Shown piece by piece: positions 35,132 through 44,243 of a DNA stretch of 64,000 nt. The position numbers were made by a program, and so were the translations under genes. This DNA is from Cerasibacillus quisquiliarum (GTDB lineage Bacteria > Bacillota > Bacilli > Bacillales > Amphibacillaceae), in NCBI RefSeq assembly GCF_014202495.1, contig NZ_JACHHA010000005.1:124001-188000 (forward strand), in the 5' to 3' direction. The notes below the pieces were generated by a model. That model saw only the letters and a program-made list of their open reading frames with translations. It was not told the DNA's origin and ran no database searches. Every line of letters begins with the position of its first letter. Position 1 is the first letter of the stretch.

Positions 35132-36052
35132 TTGCCTAATATATGGACACATATTCTTTTTTGTGAAGATGTTGTTGATTCAATGAATAATACACAACAT
35201 GCATATTTAACTAATGAAAGAGTCATGAAATTAGGTGCTCAAGGTCCTGATCCTTTCTTTTATTATAATTTTTGGCCTTGGTTTAAAGATGGGCCTATTC
35301 AAGAGATTGGCACATTAATTCATACAAAACGATGTGGGCCATTTTTAATTGATTTAATTAAAGGGGCTAAAGAGAGAGATGATACTGTTCAGGCGTTTGT
35401 CTTTGGCTTTATAACGCACCATATTCTCGACCGGCACACCCATCCATATATTCATTATCGAGCTGGATATAAAAAAAATAACCACCAGCATTTGGAAATA
35501 ATCATCGACACATTAATGATGGATAAATATTATCATGTCAAAGCATGGAAATTACCTGTTATTAATGAAATAAATGTCGGTTTTTCCTTGCCTAAATCGA
35601 TTGTTTCACTATTACACGAAACAATTCATAAACATTTTCCGAACAATGCACAACCGTCTAATAAATATATTCAAAAAGCTTATCGTGATTTAAAACGAGC
35701 ACAACGCATTCTTTATGATCCGTATGGATGGAAAAATATCGTGTTAAAACCATTTATATCCGCCTATTCCCACCGACCAGTGACAGATGAGAAGGATTTT
35801 TTAAATCTGAATCATACTGTATGGTATCATCCTGCGACAAAAGAACCCTCGACGAAAAGTTTCATTGATTTATACAATCAAAGTAAATTAGATGCGTGTG
35901 AAATTATGCCAATCGTCATGAATTATTGGGCATCACCCTCTCAAAAACAGCTTAAAGAACAACTAGTTGATCTAATTGGTAATATTTCTTACGACACAGG
36001 GCAACCTGTGGCTTCAGGCTTGGAAAATAAATACTGTGAGCCTCTGTTATGA
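35132..36052 (+). CDS. Zinc-dependent phospholipase C-like protein
   Basis: A 306-residue protein with the Zn-dependent PLC/S1-nuclease-like pattern: an early histidine in NIWTHILFCEDV, GAQGPDPFFYY, and the metal-binding cluster THHILDRHTHPYIHYRAG. I start it at the TTG at 35132, eight bases after AAGGAGG. The longer frame from 35042 would add 30 residues that include a weak hydrophobic stretch, but it has no good ribosome binding site. Without that stretch there is no signal peptide, so the protein is probably intracellular, unlike the secreted phospholipases of the family. Substrate unknown. Confidence 0.78.
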   Translation: MPNIWTHILFCEDVVDSMNNTQHAYLTNERVMKLGAQGPDPFFYYNFWPWFKDGPIQEIGTLIHTKRCGPFLIDLIKGAKERDDTVQAFVFGFITHHILDRHTHPYIHYRAGYKKNNHQHLEIIIDTLMMDKYYHVKAWKLPVINEINVGFSLPKSIVSLLHETIHKHFPNNAQPSNKYIQKAYRDLKRAQRILYDPYGWKNIVLKPFISAYSHRPVTDEKDFLNLNHTVWYHPATKEPSTKSFIDLYNQSKLDACEIMPIVMNYWASPSQKQLKEQLVDLIGNISYDTGQPVASGLENKYCEPLL

Positions 36053-36053
36053 A

Positions 36054-36084
36054 TAAAAAAAGTCAGGTGAATGACCTGACTTTT
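36054..36084. terminator. Bidirectional terminator
   Basis: AAAAGTCAGGT / ACCTGACTTTT with a 5-base loop lies between two convergent genes. Confidence 0.88.
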
Positions 36085-37360
36085 AGCTTGCTTTTTTTCC
36101 ATTAACTTCTTTCATACCTTTTTCAATATTAACGCATTTCAATAAAATAATACCCGCTAAGAAGAAGAAAATAAGTGAAATAATCCCGAGTCGACTAGAC
36201 CCTGTTAATTGACCAACTAACGCAAATACAAATGGCCCAAAAACAGCAGAAAACTTGGCCGACACACCGTAAAACCCAAAAAATTCTGCTCGCTTATTTT
36301 CTGGAACTAAACGTCCATATAACGAACGACTTAATGATTGTGCTCCTCCTTGAACGAATCCGACACATATAGCAAGTAAATAAAAATGAATTGCGGTTGA
36401 CATGAAATACCCAAATATAACAATTCCCATATAGATGAAAAGTGATAGCATTAATGCTGGTTTCACCGAGATTTTCTTCGCTAGCCAACCGAAAAAGAAA
36501 GTACAAGGTATGCCGATGAACTGCGTGATTAATAGAGCTGCAATTAAATCATTCTGATCAATATTAATATCTCTTCCATAAATTGTTGCCATTTTAATGA
36601 TTGTTGAAATACCGTCATTATATAACCAAAAAGCTAATAAAAAAAGTAATAATTGCTTATACTTTGTGATTTCTTTTATTGTCTCACCTAACCGTGAAAA
36701 ACCTATAACAATATATGATTGGTCGCGTTTAATTGCTGGTTTTCTTTCTTCTTGGATATTTTTAAATAAAGGAATTGAAAAAATAAACCACCAAACTCCT
36801 ACAGATGCAAACGAAACCTGACTAGCTACAGTAGCATTCGGTAGACCAAACCAGTCATGCTTTAATATCATTAACAAGTTTATAGCTAGCAGTACACCAC
36901 CACCAACGTATCCCCAAGCATATCCTGCCGCTGATACACGGTCCATTTCTTTTCCTTCTGCGATTTCGGGTAAAAAAGCATCGTAGAAGACATTTCCACC
37001 AGAAAAGCCAATCGTACCTATAATTAATAATATAGAGGCGAATATGTAATCCCCTTCACCGACAAAAGCTAATAAAATACTAGCAATAACACCCATATAA
37101 CAAAAGAACCTTAAAAACTTTTTCTTTGCAGCAGAAAAATCACTAATTGCACCTAATATGGGACCTAATATAGCTACGATTAATGCGGCTATAGATTGAG
37201 AATATCCCCAGTAGCTAGTTGCCAGATGACTTTCCAAACCTTTAGCAGCAACATCATAATAAAATGTTGGTAGAACAGCAGCCATAATTGTCGTAGCAAA
37301 TGCAGAGTTACCAAAATCATATAGTACCCAGCCTAATGTCTGCTTTTTCTTTGATTTCAT
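36083..37360 (-). CDS. MFS transporter of the UMF1/Atg22-like family (YxiO type)
   Basis: A 425-residue protein with about 12 membrane helices. The N-terminal motif LGWVLYDFGNSAFATTIM is characteristic of the UMF1/Atg22-like branch of the major facilitator superfamily, represented by YxiO in B. subtilis. A second motif, GFVQGGAQSLSRSLYGRLVPE, is also family-typical. The substrate is unknown. Single-gene unit. Confidence 0.85.
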   Translation of the reverse strand: MKSKKKQTLGWVLYDFGNSAFATTIMAAVLPTFYYDVAAKGLESHLATSYWGYSQSIAALIVAILGPILGAISDFSAAKKKFLRFFCYMGVIASILLAFVGEGDYIFASILLIIGTIGFSGGNVFYDAFLPEIAEGKEMDRVSAAGYAWGYVGGGVLLAINLLMILKHDWFGLPNATVASQVSFASVGVWWFIFSIPLFKNIQEERKPAIKRDQSYIVIGFSRLGETIKEITKYKQLLLFLLAFWLYNDGISTIIKMATIYGRDINIDQNDLIAALLITQFIGIPCTFFFGWLAKKISVKPALMLSLFIYMGIVIFGYFMSTAIHFYLLAICVGFVQGGAQSLSRSLYGRLVPENKRAEFFGFYGVSAKFSAVFGPFVFALVGQLTGSSRLGIISLIFFFLAGIILLKCVNIEKGMKEVNGKKAS

Positions 37361-37565
37361 ATAGCCTATTCCTCCTTTCTTTTAGCATATCAAAAGAACA
37401 ACTTGATTATTATTAATTTTTTGTTAAATATATCTTGGATGAAAGCAATATAAATAACACATAAATTCCCTAGGTTAATAAGAAAGTTTTATGACCAACG
37501 ATGAGTTGTATTCGATTGTATATACACTTTGACATTATTAATTAGCACACTATCTCCCAAGCACT

Positions 37566-37799
37566 TTATTCCCAAACATATTGTTTATAAAGTTCACTAT
37601 ACCTTTGGAAAGCTTCCTGATCACCGGAATCAATAGCTTTATTTAAAATGTCCATAAGATGATGTTTATTCCGTATAAAACACAATTCATCTAATAATAA
37701 TCGAGCAGATAGCATCATTTCAAATGAAATTTCTCGTTTTGCTTGAACACGGTTTCCTCTATAACGTTTGAAACGATATATTGTTTTTTCTTTATTCAT
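37566..37799 (-). CDS. IDEAL-domain small protein
   Basis: A 77-residue protein with a basic N-terminus (YRFKRYRGNRVQAKRE) and a C-terminal helical segment (LLLDELCFIRNKHHLMDILN, then KAIDSGDQEAFQRYSELYKQ) that fits the IDEAL domain: a [IL]DE[AL]L-like helix and a D-x-x-x-F pattern. Function unknown. The start is an ATG nine bases after GAGGAG. Confidence 0.65.
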   Translation of the reverse strand: MNKEKTIYRFKRYRGNRVQAKREISFEMMLSARLLLDELCFIRNKHHLMDILNKAIDSGDQEAFQRYSELYKQYVWE

Positions 37800-37992
37800 G
37801 ACATATCACTCCTCGTGTCCCTTTTTCTACATTATCCTAAATGTTTAGAATAATTTCAATAGAATAATTGAAAAATAAATAAAATTTATTTTAAAACTTG
37901 ATTTTTCTATGCTTATGTCGCGATTATGATGTCTTAATCATTAATTTCTTATGTTGTTCTCATTTCTGAATTTTACTTCATTTTAAAAACAG

Positions 37993-38022
37993 TTGACAAT
38001 CAGGATAATAACAGTGTATATT
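37993..38022 (+). promoter_or_regulatory. Sigma-A promoter for the T-box/nhaC transcript
   Basis: TTGACA (37993-37998), an 18-bp spacer and TATATT (38017-38022), about 30 bp before the T-box leader. Confidence 0.7.
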
Positions 38023-38052
38023 ATTTTTTAATATTTAAAGTCGAATATTCGT

Positions 38053-38251
38053 TATCCTGAAATGACCGAGTAGTTGATTTCTGAGCAGTCTAAGAGACAA
38101 GACGGATGGTGCAAGTCTTGGCAGGAAATCAATCGAAATACACATTTCATCAAAAGGATATAGCTAAGTAAGTGGCCAATTGACGTCATTGGCAACCAGG
38201 GTGGTACCGCGGAGTATGCTTCGTCCCTTTCACTAGGGATGAAGCTTTTTT
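38053..38251 (+). promoter_or_regulatory. Tyrosine-type T-box riboswitch without stem II
   Basis: The T-box core AGGGTGGTACCGCGG (38198-38212) is complete; its variable base U pairs with a tRNA discriminator A. Stem I runs 38053-38160: base TATCCT / AGGATA and GAAATG / CATTTC, then the specifier loop with GAAA-TAC-A (specifier UAC, Tyr, 38139-38141) opposite an AGTA, then GTTGATTTC / GAAATCAAT, and the apical GGATGGTGCAA. Stem III is GCCAAT / ATTGGC (38175-38193). Only about 14 bases separate stems I and III, so stem II and the IIA/B pseudoknot are missing. The terminator GCTTCGTCCCT / AGGGATGAAGC + TTTTTT (38218-38251) shares its CCCT with the antiterminator's AGGG. Confidence 0.92.
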
Positions 38252-38281
38252 ATTTTATTAAAATTAAAAGGAGGAGTATGA

Positions 38282-39664
38282 ATGTTTCCAATCCAAGCGA
38301 AGTACAAACCACATGTGTTCGAAGCTGTCATTATTTTCATGATTCTAGTAGGGATGATTAGTTATTATATTATCGGGATTGGGACAGTCCCACATATTCC
38401 TATTTTATTAGGTATATTTTTTCTAATTATTTATGGATTAATTCATAGAATTACTTTCCGTGACTTACATGCTGGTATGCTTGAAGGGGCAAGAAATAGT
38501 TTAGGAGCGTTGTTTTTGTTTTTATTAATTGGTGTATTAATGAGTAGCTGGATTATAAGCGGAACAATTCCAGCATTAATCGACTTAGGTTTTTCAATTG
38601 TGACTGGAAAATGGTTCTATGCGATCGTTTTCACAGTCACCGCCATTATTGGGGTGTCACTCGGAAGTTCATTAACGACAGCTGCAACAATCGGTGTCGC
38701 TTTCATCGGAATAGGTCAAGCGCTAGATGCTTCTTTAGCTATAACAGCTGGAGCAATCGTTTCAGGAGCTTTTTTCGGTGATAAGATGTCACCTTTATCT
38801 GATACAACGAACTTAGCTTCTACGATTGTTAAAGTTGATTTGTTTGATCATATTAAGCATATGAGCTTAACAACGATACCAGCATTTATGATTTCATTTA
38901 TCTTATTTATCTTTCTATCTCCTAAAACAGGAGCGAAAATTGATACAACAACAGCATATATGAATGCTTTACAATCAACTGGATTGATTCATTGGACATC
39001 ATGGTTACCATTATTAGTACTCGTGATAGCTGTTTTATTTAAAATGTCCGCTTTTATGTCGATTACAATGAGCAGTTTATTAGCAACGATACTCGCTATT
39101 ATGACAAAAACGATTTCCTTCAATGGCGTATGGGATATATGGTTTAAAGGTTATACGGCAACAACTGACTTTGAGCCTGTTAATACACTCCTTTCTAAAG
39201 GTGGAATAGAAAGTATGTTTTTCACGATGTCCCTTGTCATTTTAGCACTTGGATTTGGTGGACTTCTATTTGTAACAGGTATTATTCCATCTATTCTAGA
39301 GACGTTACAACGGAAGTTACAACGTGTCCGTTCCATTATTGTATCAACAGCTTTAACTGCAATTGGAATAAACGTTTTAATAGGTGAACAATATTTATCC
39401 ATTTTATTAACAGGTGAAACATATAAAAATTTATACAATAAAGTTGGCTTATCAAACAAAGCTTTGTCACGGACTTTAGAAGATGCAGGAACAGTCATTA
39501 ACCCTCTCGTTCCTTGGAGTGTATGTGGTGTGTTTATAGCTGATGTACTCGGTGTTCCTGTTCTCACTTACTTACCATTTGCCTTCTTCTGTTTATTAAG
39601 TCCATTGATTACTGTGATCTTTGGCGGTAAATCGAATAGTGCACAAATTCAAAAGCAAGCATAA
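38282..39664 (+). CDS. nhaC: NhaC family transporter (annotated Na+/H+ antiporter; possible tyrosine transporter)
   Basis: A 460-residue protein with about 11 membrane helices of the NhaC/ArsB-like superfamily (GVSLGSSLTTAATIGVAFIG, FFGDKMSPLSDTTNLASTIV, ALGFGGLLFVTGII). The tyrosine T-box in front of it means it is made when charged tRNA-Tyr is scarce. That points to an amino-acid role, probably tyrosine uptake, rather than sodium export. This is inference from the regulation. It starts at an ATG seven bases after AGGAGG. Confidence 0.88.
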   Translation: MFPIQAKYKPHVFEAVIIFMILVGMISYYIIGIGTVPHIPILLGIFFLIIYGLIHRITFRDLHAGMLEGARNSLGALFLFLLIGVLMSSWIISGTIPALIDLGFSIVTGKWFYAIVFTVTAIIGVSLGSSLTTAATIGVAFIGIGQALDASLAITAGAIVSGAFFGDKMSPLSDTTNLASTIVKVDLFDHIKHMSLTTIPAFMISFILFIFLSPKTGAKIDTTTAYMNALQSTGLIHWTSWLPLLVLVIAVLFKMSAFMSITMSSLLATILAIMTKTISFNGVWDIWFKGYTATTDFEPVNTLLSKGGIESMFFTMSLVILALGFGGLLFVTGIIPSILETLQRKLQRVRSIIVSTALTAIGINVLIGEQYLSILLTGETYKNLYNKVGLSNKALSRTLEDAGTVINPLVPWSVCGVFIADVLGVPVLTYLPFAFFCLLSPLITVIFGGKSNSAQIQKQA

Positions 39665-39697
39665 AAAAATCCTAGGGAAAGCCCTAGGATTTTTTAT
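39663..39697. terminator. Bidirectional terminator between nhaC and map
   Basis: AAAAAATCCTAGGG / CCCTAGGATTTTTT with a 4-base loop; it touches both convergent stop codons. Confidence 0.9.
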
Positions 39698-40467
39698 TTA
39701 TCTAATGTAGGTATTTCACGATCTTGTTCAGTTAAAATAATCGGATCTCCTTTCGTAATAACAATCGTATGTTCATATTGTGCAGACCGACCTTTATCAA
39801 CTGTACGCGCTGTCCAACCATTAGCATCCATTTTACTTTTCCAATCACCTTCGTTTAACATCGGTTCAATGGTGATAGTCATACCTTCTTTTAAACGTAA
39901 ACCTTTACCCTTTTCTCCATAATGAGGAACGTATGGACTTTCATGAATCGTTGGTCCGATTCCATGACCAGTAAAGTCGCGCACGACAGAGAAACCTTCT
40001 TTTTCCGCATATGTCTGAATCGCATGCCCTATATCACCTAGGCGATTCCCATGCCTTGCTTGTTCAATTCCTTTATATAATGCTGTTTTTGTCACTTCCA
40101 TTAAACGTTTACCTTGTTCATCAACTTCTCCGACAGCATAAGTCCAAGCCGAATCGGCAAGACCACCGTTTAAATTGACTACCATATCAATCGTGACAAT
40201 ATCACCATCTTTTAGAGGTTCATGACGTGGAAAACCATGACAGATTTCATCATTAATCGAAGCGCATGTGGCATACTTATATCCTTGATAACCCTTTTGT
40301 TCTGGGGTTGCACCATGCTTTTTTAAAAAATCACCAACAAATTGTTCAATTTCCATTGTTGTTATGCCTGGCTTAATCATTTTTGCAATTTCTTTATGTG
40401 TGAGCACAAGCAAATCAGCAGCCTTTTGCATTTGTACAATTTCACGTTTACTTTTCCGTGTAATCAT
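39694..40467 (-). CDS. map: Type I methionine aminopeptidase (second-copy, YflG-like)
   Basis: This enzyme removes the N-terminal methionine from new proteins. The 257-residue protein has the metal ligands Asp in DIVTIDMVVN and LADSAW, His in FTGHGIG, and Glu in ITIEPML and YEHTIVI region, plus SINDEICHGFP. It lies alone and not beside the ribosomal protein genes where the main map copy sits in Bacillus, and its length fits the second enzyme YflG. That it is the second copy is inference. Confidence 0.9.
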   Translation of the reverse strand: MITRKSKREIVQMQKAADLLVLTHKEIAKMIKPGITTMEIEQFVGDFLKKHGATPEQKGYQGYKYATCASINDEICHGFPRHEPLKDGDIVTIDMVVNLNGGLADSAWTYAVGEVDEQGKRLMEVTKTALYKGIEQARHGNRLGDIGHAIQTYAEKEGFSVVRDFTGHGIGPTIHESPYVPHYGEKGKGLRLKEGMTITIEPMLNEGDWKSKMDANGWTARTVDKGRSAQYEHTIVITKGDPIILTEQDREIPTLDK

Positions 40468-40576
40468 TTATGACTCCCTTTCCCAACATAATCAAATAAC
40501 CTATTAATCAGCTTATTAAAAAACTATTTAAAGTTTACCACAAACAAATCATTCCTGCAGTCCCGTTCAATCCGAG

Positions 40577-40608
40577 AAAAAATCTGCCATATTGCAAGCA
40601 GATTTTTT
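40577..40608 (-). terminator. Terminator of the M20 peptidase / SDR pair
   Basis: AAAAAATCTGC / GCAGATTTTTT with a 10-base loop, directly after the SDR stop. Both strands have T runs. Confidence 0.85.
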
Positions 40609-40611
40609 GAA

Positions 40612-41364
40612 TTATAAATAATTTCGAGCATCATATATTTTTCCATTAGAAAGTTGCTCTTCAAATAATATATACATAAGAATTTGTGCAATCTCTTCTG
40701 GCTGACGTAACAACTTATTATCCTTATATTGAATAAATGTATCTACTTCATCAAATGCTTCACGCGTGCTTTTGCGAATTTCAGTTTGCATCTCTGTATC
40801 CATAATACCAGGACTTAACCCAATAATCATATGATTTGTTTTTAAGTTTTTCTGTTCTAAAGCGACTGTTTCAATATAACGGTTCATTGCGGCTTTCGTA
40901 CTACAATAAGCGCTCCAACCATGTACTGCACGTTCTGCTGCACCTGATGTAATAATCGTATTTATCATCGTCCCACGCTTTTGATTTAGAACATGTAACA
41001 AATAATTCGTTATCATCATCGGTGTTGTTAAATTTACTTGAACATGTTTTGCTAGTTGATATGGATCTATTTTTGCTGCTTGATGAATCGGTTCAATCAT
41101 TGCCGCATTATTAATTAAATAAACCTTTTGATTCTTTTTTAATTGAGCAGCGATTTGTTTCATCACTGCCATTGTTTCATGATGATTACTTAAATCACAT
41201 GTCATATGTTGATAAGACGTTTGATATTCAATAGCTAGTCGGGATAGGTTTTTATTTTCATGTCGGGATAGGCCAATGACACGTATTTTCTTTTTTAAAA
41301 ATAATGTGGCTATATGATGGCCAAGGCCCCTTGATGTCCCTGTTATGACTGCTAATTTACTCAT
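40612..41364 (-). CDS. Short-chain dehydrogenase of the benzil reductase (YueD) type
   Basis: A 250-residue Rossmann-fold NAD(P)H enzyme: cofactor motif TGTSRGLGHHIA, active-site serine in TSGAAE, catalytic YCSTK (Tyr-x-x-x-Lys), and the YueD-like tail SPGIMDTEMQTEIR. YueD reduces benzil to (S)-benzoin in vitro; the natural substrate is unknown. I start it at the ATG at 41364, seven bases after a GGGGGGG run. It follows the M20 peptidase by 14 bp, so the two are co-transcribed. Confidence 0.82.
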   Translation of the reverse strand: MSKLAVITGTSRGLGHHIATLFLKKKIRVIGLSRHENKNLSRLAIEYQTSYQHMTCDLSNHHETMAVMKQIAAQLKKNQKVYLINNAAMIEPIHQAAKIDPYQLAKHVQVNLTTPMMITNYLLHVLNQKRGTMINTIITSGAAERAVHGWSAYCSTKAAMNRYIETVALEQKNLKTNHMIIGLSPGIMDTEMQTEIRKSTREAFDEVDTFIQYKDNKLLRQPEEIAQILMYILFEEQLSNGKIYDARNYL

Positions 41365-41378
41365 TTCTACGCCCCCCC

Positions 41379-42746
41379 CTATTTTTGAAATGATGTCCAA
41401 TAATAGACGAGTGTCTCCATCCCTTTGTCAAAGCTTGATAATGGAAAGCTTTCATTCGGTGAATGGAGACGATCTTCTGGTGTACCGAACCCTAATAACA
41501 CTACAGGAACATCATAAATCGTATCAAGCCATTCAACAACTGGAATTGATCCACCCATACGAGCGTATACCGTCTCTTTTCCAAATGCTCTCGTATAACT
41601 CTCAGCAGCTTTCTGAATAAGTGGATGATTAGGTTCTACCTTATAAGCTTTAGCGGAAAATTTCTCTTTCTTTAGCTCAACAGTTACCCCAGATGGTTTT
41701 ACCTTTTCAATATGCTTTTCAATACATTGTTGAACATGAACAGGGTCTTGGCCTGGGACTAACCGACATGTAATCTTTGCTGTTGCGGACGTCGGGATAA
41801 TCGTTTTCGTACCCTCACCTTGATACCCCCCGTATATACCATTTATTTCAAACGTTGGCCGTGCCATCGTATGTTCTTTTGCTGTATATCCCTTTTCAGA
41901 TACAGCTTCTGGTACGCCAGTCGTTTGAACATAATCCTCCCCTGGAACACTCTGTATCAATTCACGTTCTTCAAACGATAACTTTTCAGCTCCATCATAG
42001 AATCCCTTTACTAAAATCTCTTCGTCTTCATTTTTTATCGAGGACAAAATATGAGATAAAGCCATAATTGGATTTCGTACCGCTCCACCATATATACCAG
42101 AATGCAGATCTCGTTTAGGGCCTGTAACTGTTAACTCAAGAGCAGTTGATCCTTTTAAACCATACAATATCGTAGGTTGATTTTCAGCAACCATACCTGA
42201 ATCGGAAATGACGACAAAATCGGCCGCGTATAATTCTTTCTTCTCTTCAAGCATTGTGTATAAATTTTCACTTCCGATTTCTTCCTCACCTTCAATACAT
42301 ACTTTAATATTAAGTGGAATATGACCTTTCGTTTTCATAAAAGCTTCCAAAACAGCTAAATGCATAAAGACTTGGCCTTTATCATCACTTGCTCCACGAG
42401 CATATAATCGCCCATTCCTAACCTCTGGTTTAAATGGATCACTGTCCCATTCTTCAAGAGGATCAGCTGGTTGAACATCATAATGACCATAAATCAGAAC
42501 AGTTGGCTTATCCTTTCCTGCTTGATCATAATGGGCATAGACAATTGGATGCCCCGCTGTTTCTTGTAATTCAACTTGGTTAAAACCTATATCTCTTAAA
42601 TATGTAATGAGATAATCTGCTGCTTTTCGGACTGCATCTTTATACTCACTGTCCGTACTTACACTCGGTATCGATAAGAACTCCTTTAAACGATCTAATA
42701 AGTGTTCACGATTTTCTTGTAAATAATTTAGTACTTCTTGCGACAT
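41379..42746 (-). CDS. M20 family dipeptidase
   Basis: A 455-residue dinuclear zinc peptidase of the CNDP/ArgE/DapE group. Metal and catalytic residues are in YGHYDVQPADP, ARGASDDKGQ, IEGEEEIGSENL, SDSGM and the C-terminal GFGTPEDRLHSPNESF. The dimerisation domain starts at DLHSGIYGG. I prefer the ATG at 42746 (nine bases after AAGG) over the one at 42755. It probably cleaves dipeptides in the cytosol. Confidence 0.88.
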   Translation of the reverse strand: MSQEVLNYLQENREHLLDRLKEFLSIPSVSTDSEYKDAVRKAADYLITYLRDIGFNQVELQETAGHPIVYAHYDQAGKDKPTVLIYGHYDVQPADPLEEWDSDPFKPEVRNGRLYARGASDDKGQVFMHLAVLEAFMKTKGHIPLNIKVCIEGEEEIGSENLYTMLEEKKELYAADFVVISDSGMVAENQPTILYGLKGSTALELTVTGPKRDLHSGIYGGAVRNPIMALSHILSSIKNEDEEILVKGFYDGAEKLSFEERELIQSVPGEDYVQTTGVPEAVSEKGYTAKEHTMARPTFEINGIYGGYQGEGTKTIIPTSATAKITCRLVPGQDPVHVQQCIEKHIEKVKPSGVTVELKKEKFSAKAYKVEPNHPLIQKAAESYTRAFGKETVYARMGGSIPVVEWLDTIYDVPVVLLGFGTPEDRLHSPNESFPLSSFDKGMETLVYYWTSFQK

Positions 42747-42779
42747 CTCATTCATCCTTATGTCTTATATTTAAGGTTT

Positions 42780-43100
42780 TAGTCTCCCGACTTTTGAAAG
42801 GTAAACCTTATGAACCTATATTTGCTTCTCACTGGTATCTTCTCAAATTTTATATACTTAATATATTTAAGAAATGAATCGGATATCTATATTCTATTTT
42901 ACCATAAAGTATTGTTGTTTCTACATTTGAACATTAATTAACATGTTCAGTGATCATGAAGTGAACGAAAATATAAGATGTGTTTCATATTGGAAATGGA
43001 AGTTGTATCGAGCATTTAGACAAGATTTGTTGGGGCAAGTTATACGTTTGCGCAATCTTTAGAGATGAAAGTTCAATCCACAATCTCTTCTATTTTAAAC
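42780..43100. other. Gene-free stretch
   Basis: AT-rich interval between the M20 peptidase start and the yhcN terminator. Only a 38-codon plus-strand frame without a convincing ribosome binding site is seen. No feature identified. Confidence 0.6.
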
Positions 43101-43103
43101 AGT

Positions 43104-43131
43104 AAAAAAACGAGAAAACTCTCGTTTTTTT
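43104..43131 (-). terminator. Terminator of yhcN
   Basis: AAAAAAACGAGA / TCTCGTTTTTTT with a 4-base loop, working on both strands. Confidence 0.85.
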
Positions 43132-43139
43132 ACTTAAAC

Positions 43140-43796
43140 TTATCTATTTTGCGGAAAAAGACGCTCAATCATATTTCCAAATTGATCAAAGAAACCCTCA
43201 ATCGGTCTTCCTGCATTAACATCGTCTACATAATTTGTTGTTAAATTATAAAAGTCAGGATTTGTAGACACAAAAACGTTATCAATATCATTATCAACAG
43301 AACGAACAATCTCGGCAATACGCTTCTTCATATCATCCGTTAATTCATGACCTTTCTCATTTGGTCTCGGATTTCGCATATTGTTATTGTTACGGTTGTT
43401 TCGACCGTCTTGATTCCTTTTTTTATTATTTGTATCCATTCGTGCAGCGACATAAGCATTATTTTCAGTCGTTAATACATATGCTGTTTCAATTTCTGGT
43501 ATCTTATCAGTAATTTGTTCTGCAGCCTCTTCGGCAACATCAAAACGATTTCGATTGTTTTGGTCCTTCTTATTAGTATGATCATTGAAACGCCCTTCAC
43601 CACGATTACGCTCACGATAATCTGTATGGTTCCGGTTATTATCGTTCATACCGTCACTAGTTCCTGTGTTTTCGAATCGTGTCGGTTGAGCGCCATCATT
43701 ATCATTGTTGCGCATTGCATCATTGGTATCGTCCGTTACATTACAACCAGTTAGTAATGCAAATGCTGTAAAAGCCGTTATTAATTTACGATTCAA
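43140..43796 (-). CDS. yhcN: YhcN/YlaJ-type sporulation lipoprotein
   Basis: A 218-residue lipoprotein: signal ending in LLTGC with Cys18 as the lipid site. The conserved domain is at about residues 85-218 (VAEEAAEQITDKIPEIETAYV, shown here as a motif of the family, and VFVSTNPDFY). Two low-complexity Asn/Arg/Asp-rich inserts (about residues 24-82 and 125-145) break the domain. YhcN is a spore inner-membrane lipoprotein in B. subtilis. The inserts are larger than I would expect. Confidence 0.82.
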   Translation of the reverse strand: MNRKLITAFTAFALLTGCNVTDDTNDAMRNNDNDGAQPTRFENTGTSDGMNDNNRNHTDYRERNRGEGRFNDHTNKKDQNNRNRFDVAEEAAEQITDKIPEIETAYVLTTENNAYVAARMDTNNKKRNQDGRNNRNNNNMRNPRPNEKGHELTDDMKKRIAEIVRSVDNDIDNVFVSTNPDFYNLTTNYVDDVNAGRPIEGFFDQFGNMIERLFPQNR

Positions 43797-43954
43797 GTTA
43801 TATCCCTCCTTTTTTCTTGTTTGTAGTTTATATCGAATTCAATTTATTATACAAATATCATAAAGCCTTTAAATGGTAAGCACACCAGCATTGTATTGTA
43901 AATATATTATAAAAAGCGGGAAAGATATAATGACCCTTTTATAGGAGGGATGTT

Positions 43955-44194
43955 ATGGAAATACCAGATTATGACAAAGCATTATATTATATTTTATGGG
44001 GACAATGGGATAATTTACTTATTCTCATGGTCCGTACAAAAGACGATATCCTATCAAAACGTATCCAACACTTTCTTCATGCCTATCACTATGCGACAGA
44101 TCAACAAACCATTGTTGAAACCCACGATAACCTCCTATGCTATCTAGATCATGCAATGAATTATACAACACCAACAATTACAGCTGAAATGTAA
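43955..44194 (+). CDS. yhdB: YhdB-like small protein
   Basis: A 79-residue protein starting MEIPDYDKALYYILWGQWD and containing ILMVRTKDDILSKRIQHFL, which matches the YhdB family of Bacillaceae. Function unknown. The ATG follows ATAGGAGGG. A terminator follows directly. Confidence 0.72.
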   Translation: MEIPDYDKALYYILWGQWDNLLILMVRTKDDILSKRIQHFLHAYHYATDQQTIVETHDNLLCYLDHAMNYTTPTITAEM

Positions 44195-44206
44195 TGACAT
44201 GCAATG

Positions 44207-44243
44207 AAAAAAGGAATGCCCTTCTATAAGGCATTCCTTTTAT
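44207..44243. terminator. Bidirectional terminator between yhdB and the protease gene
   Basis: AAAAGGAATGCC / GGCATTCCTTTT with a 9-base loop. Confidence 0.85.

Noticed and set aside
39151-39567. 138-codon open frame on the minus strand
   Set aside because: Antisense shadow of nhaC; no ribosome binding site and no family resemblance.
42955-43075. Short plus-strand frame (38 codons) before the yhcN terminator
   Set aside because: No convincing ribosome binding site, no recognisable protein pattern.
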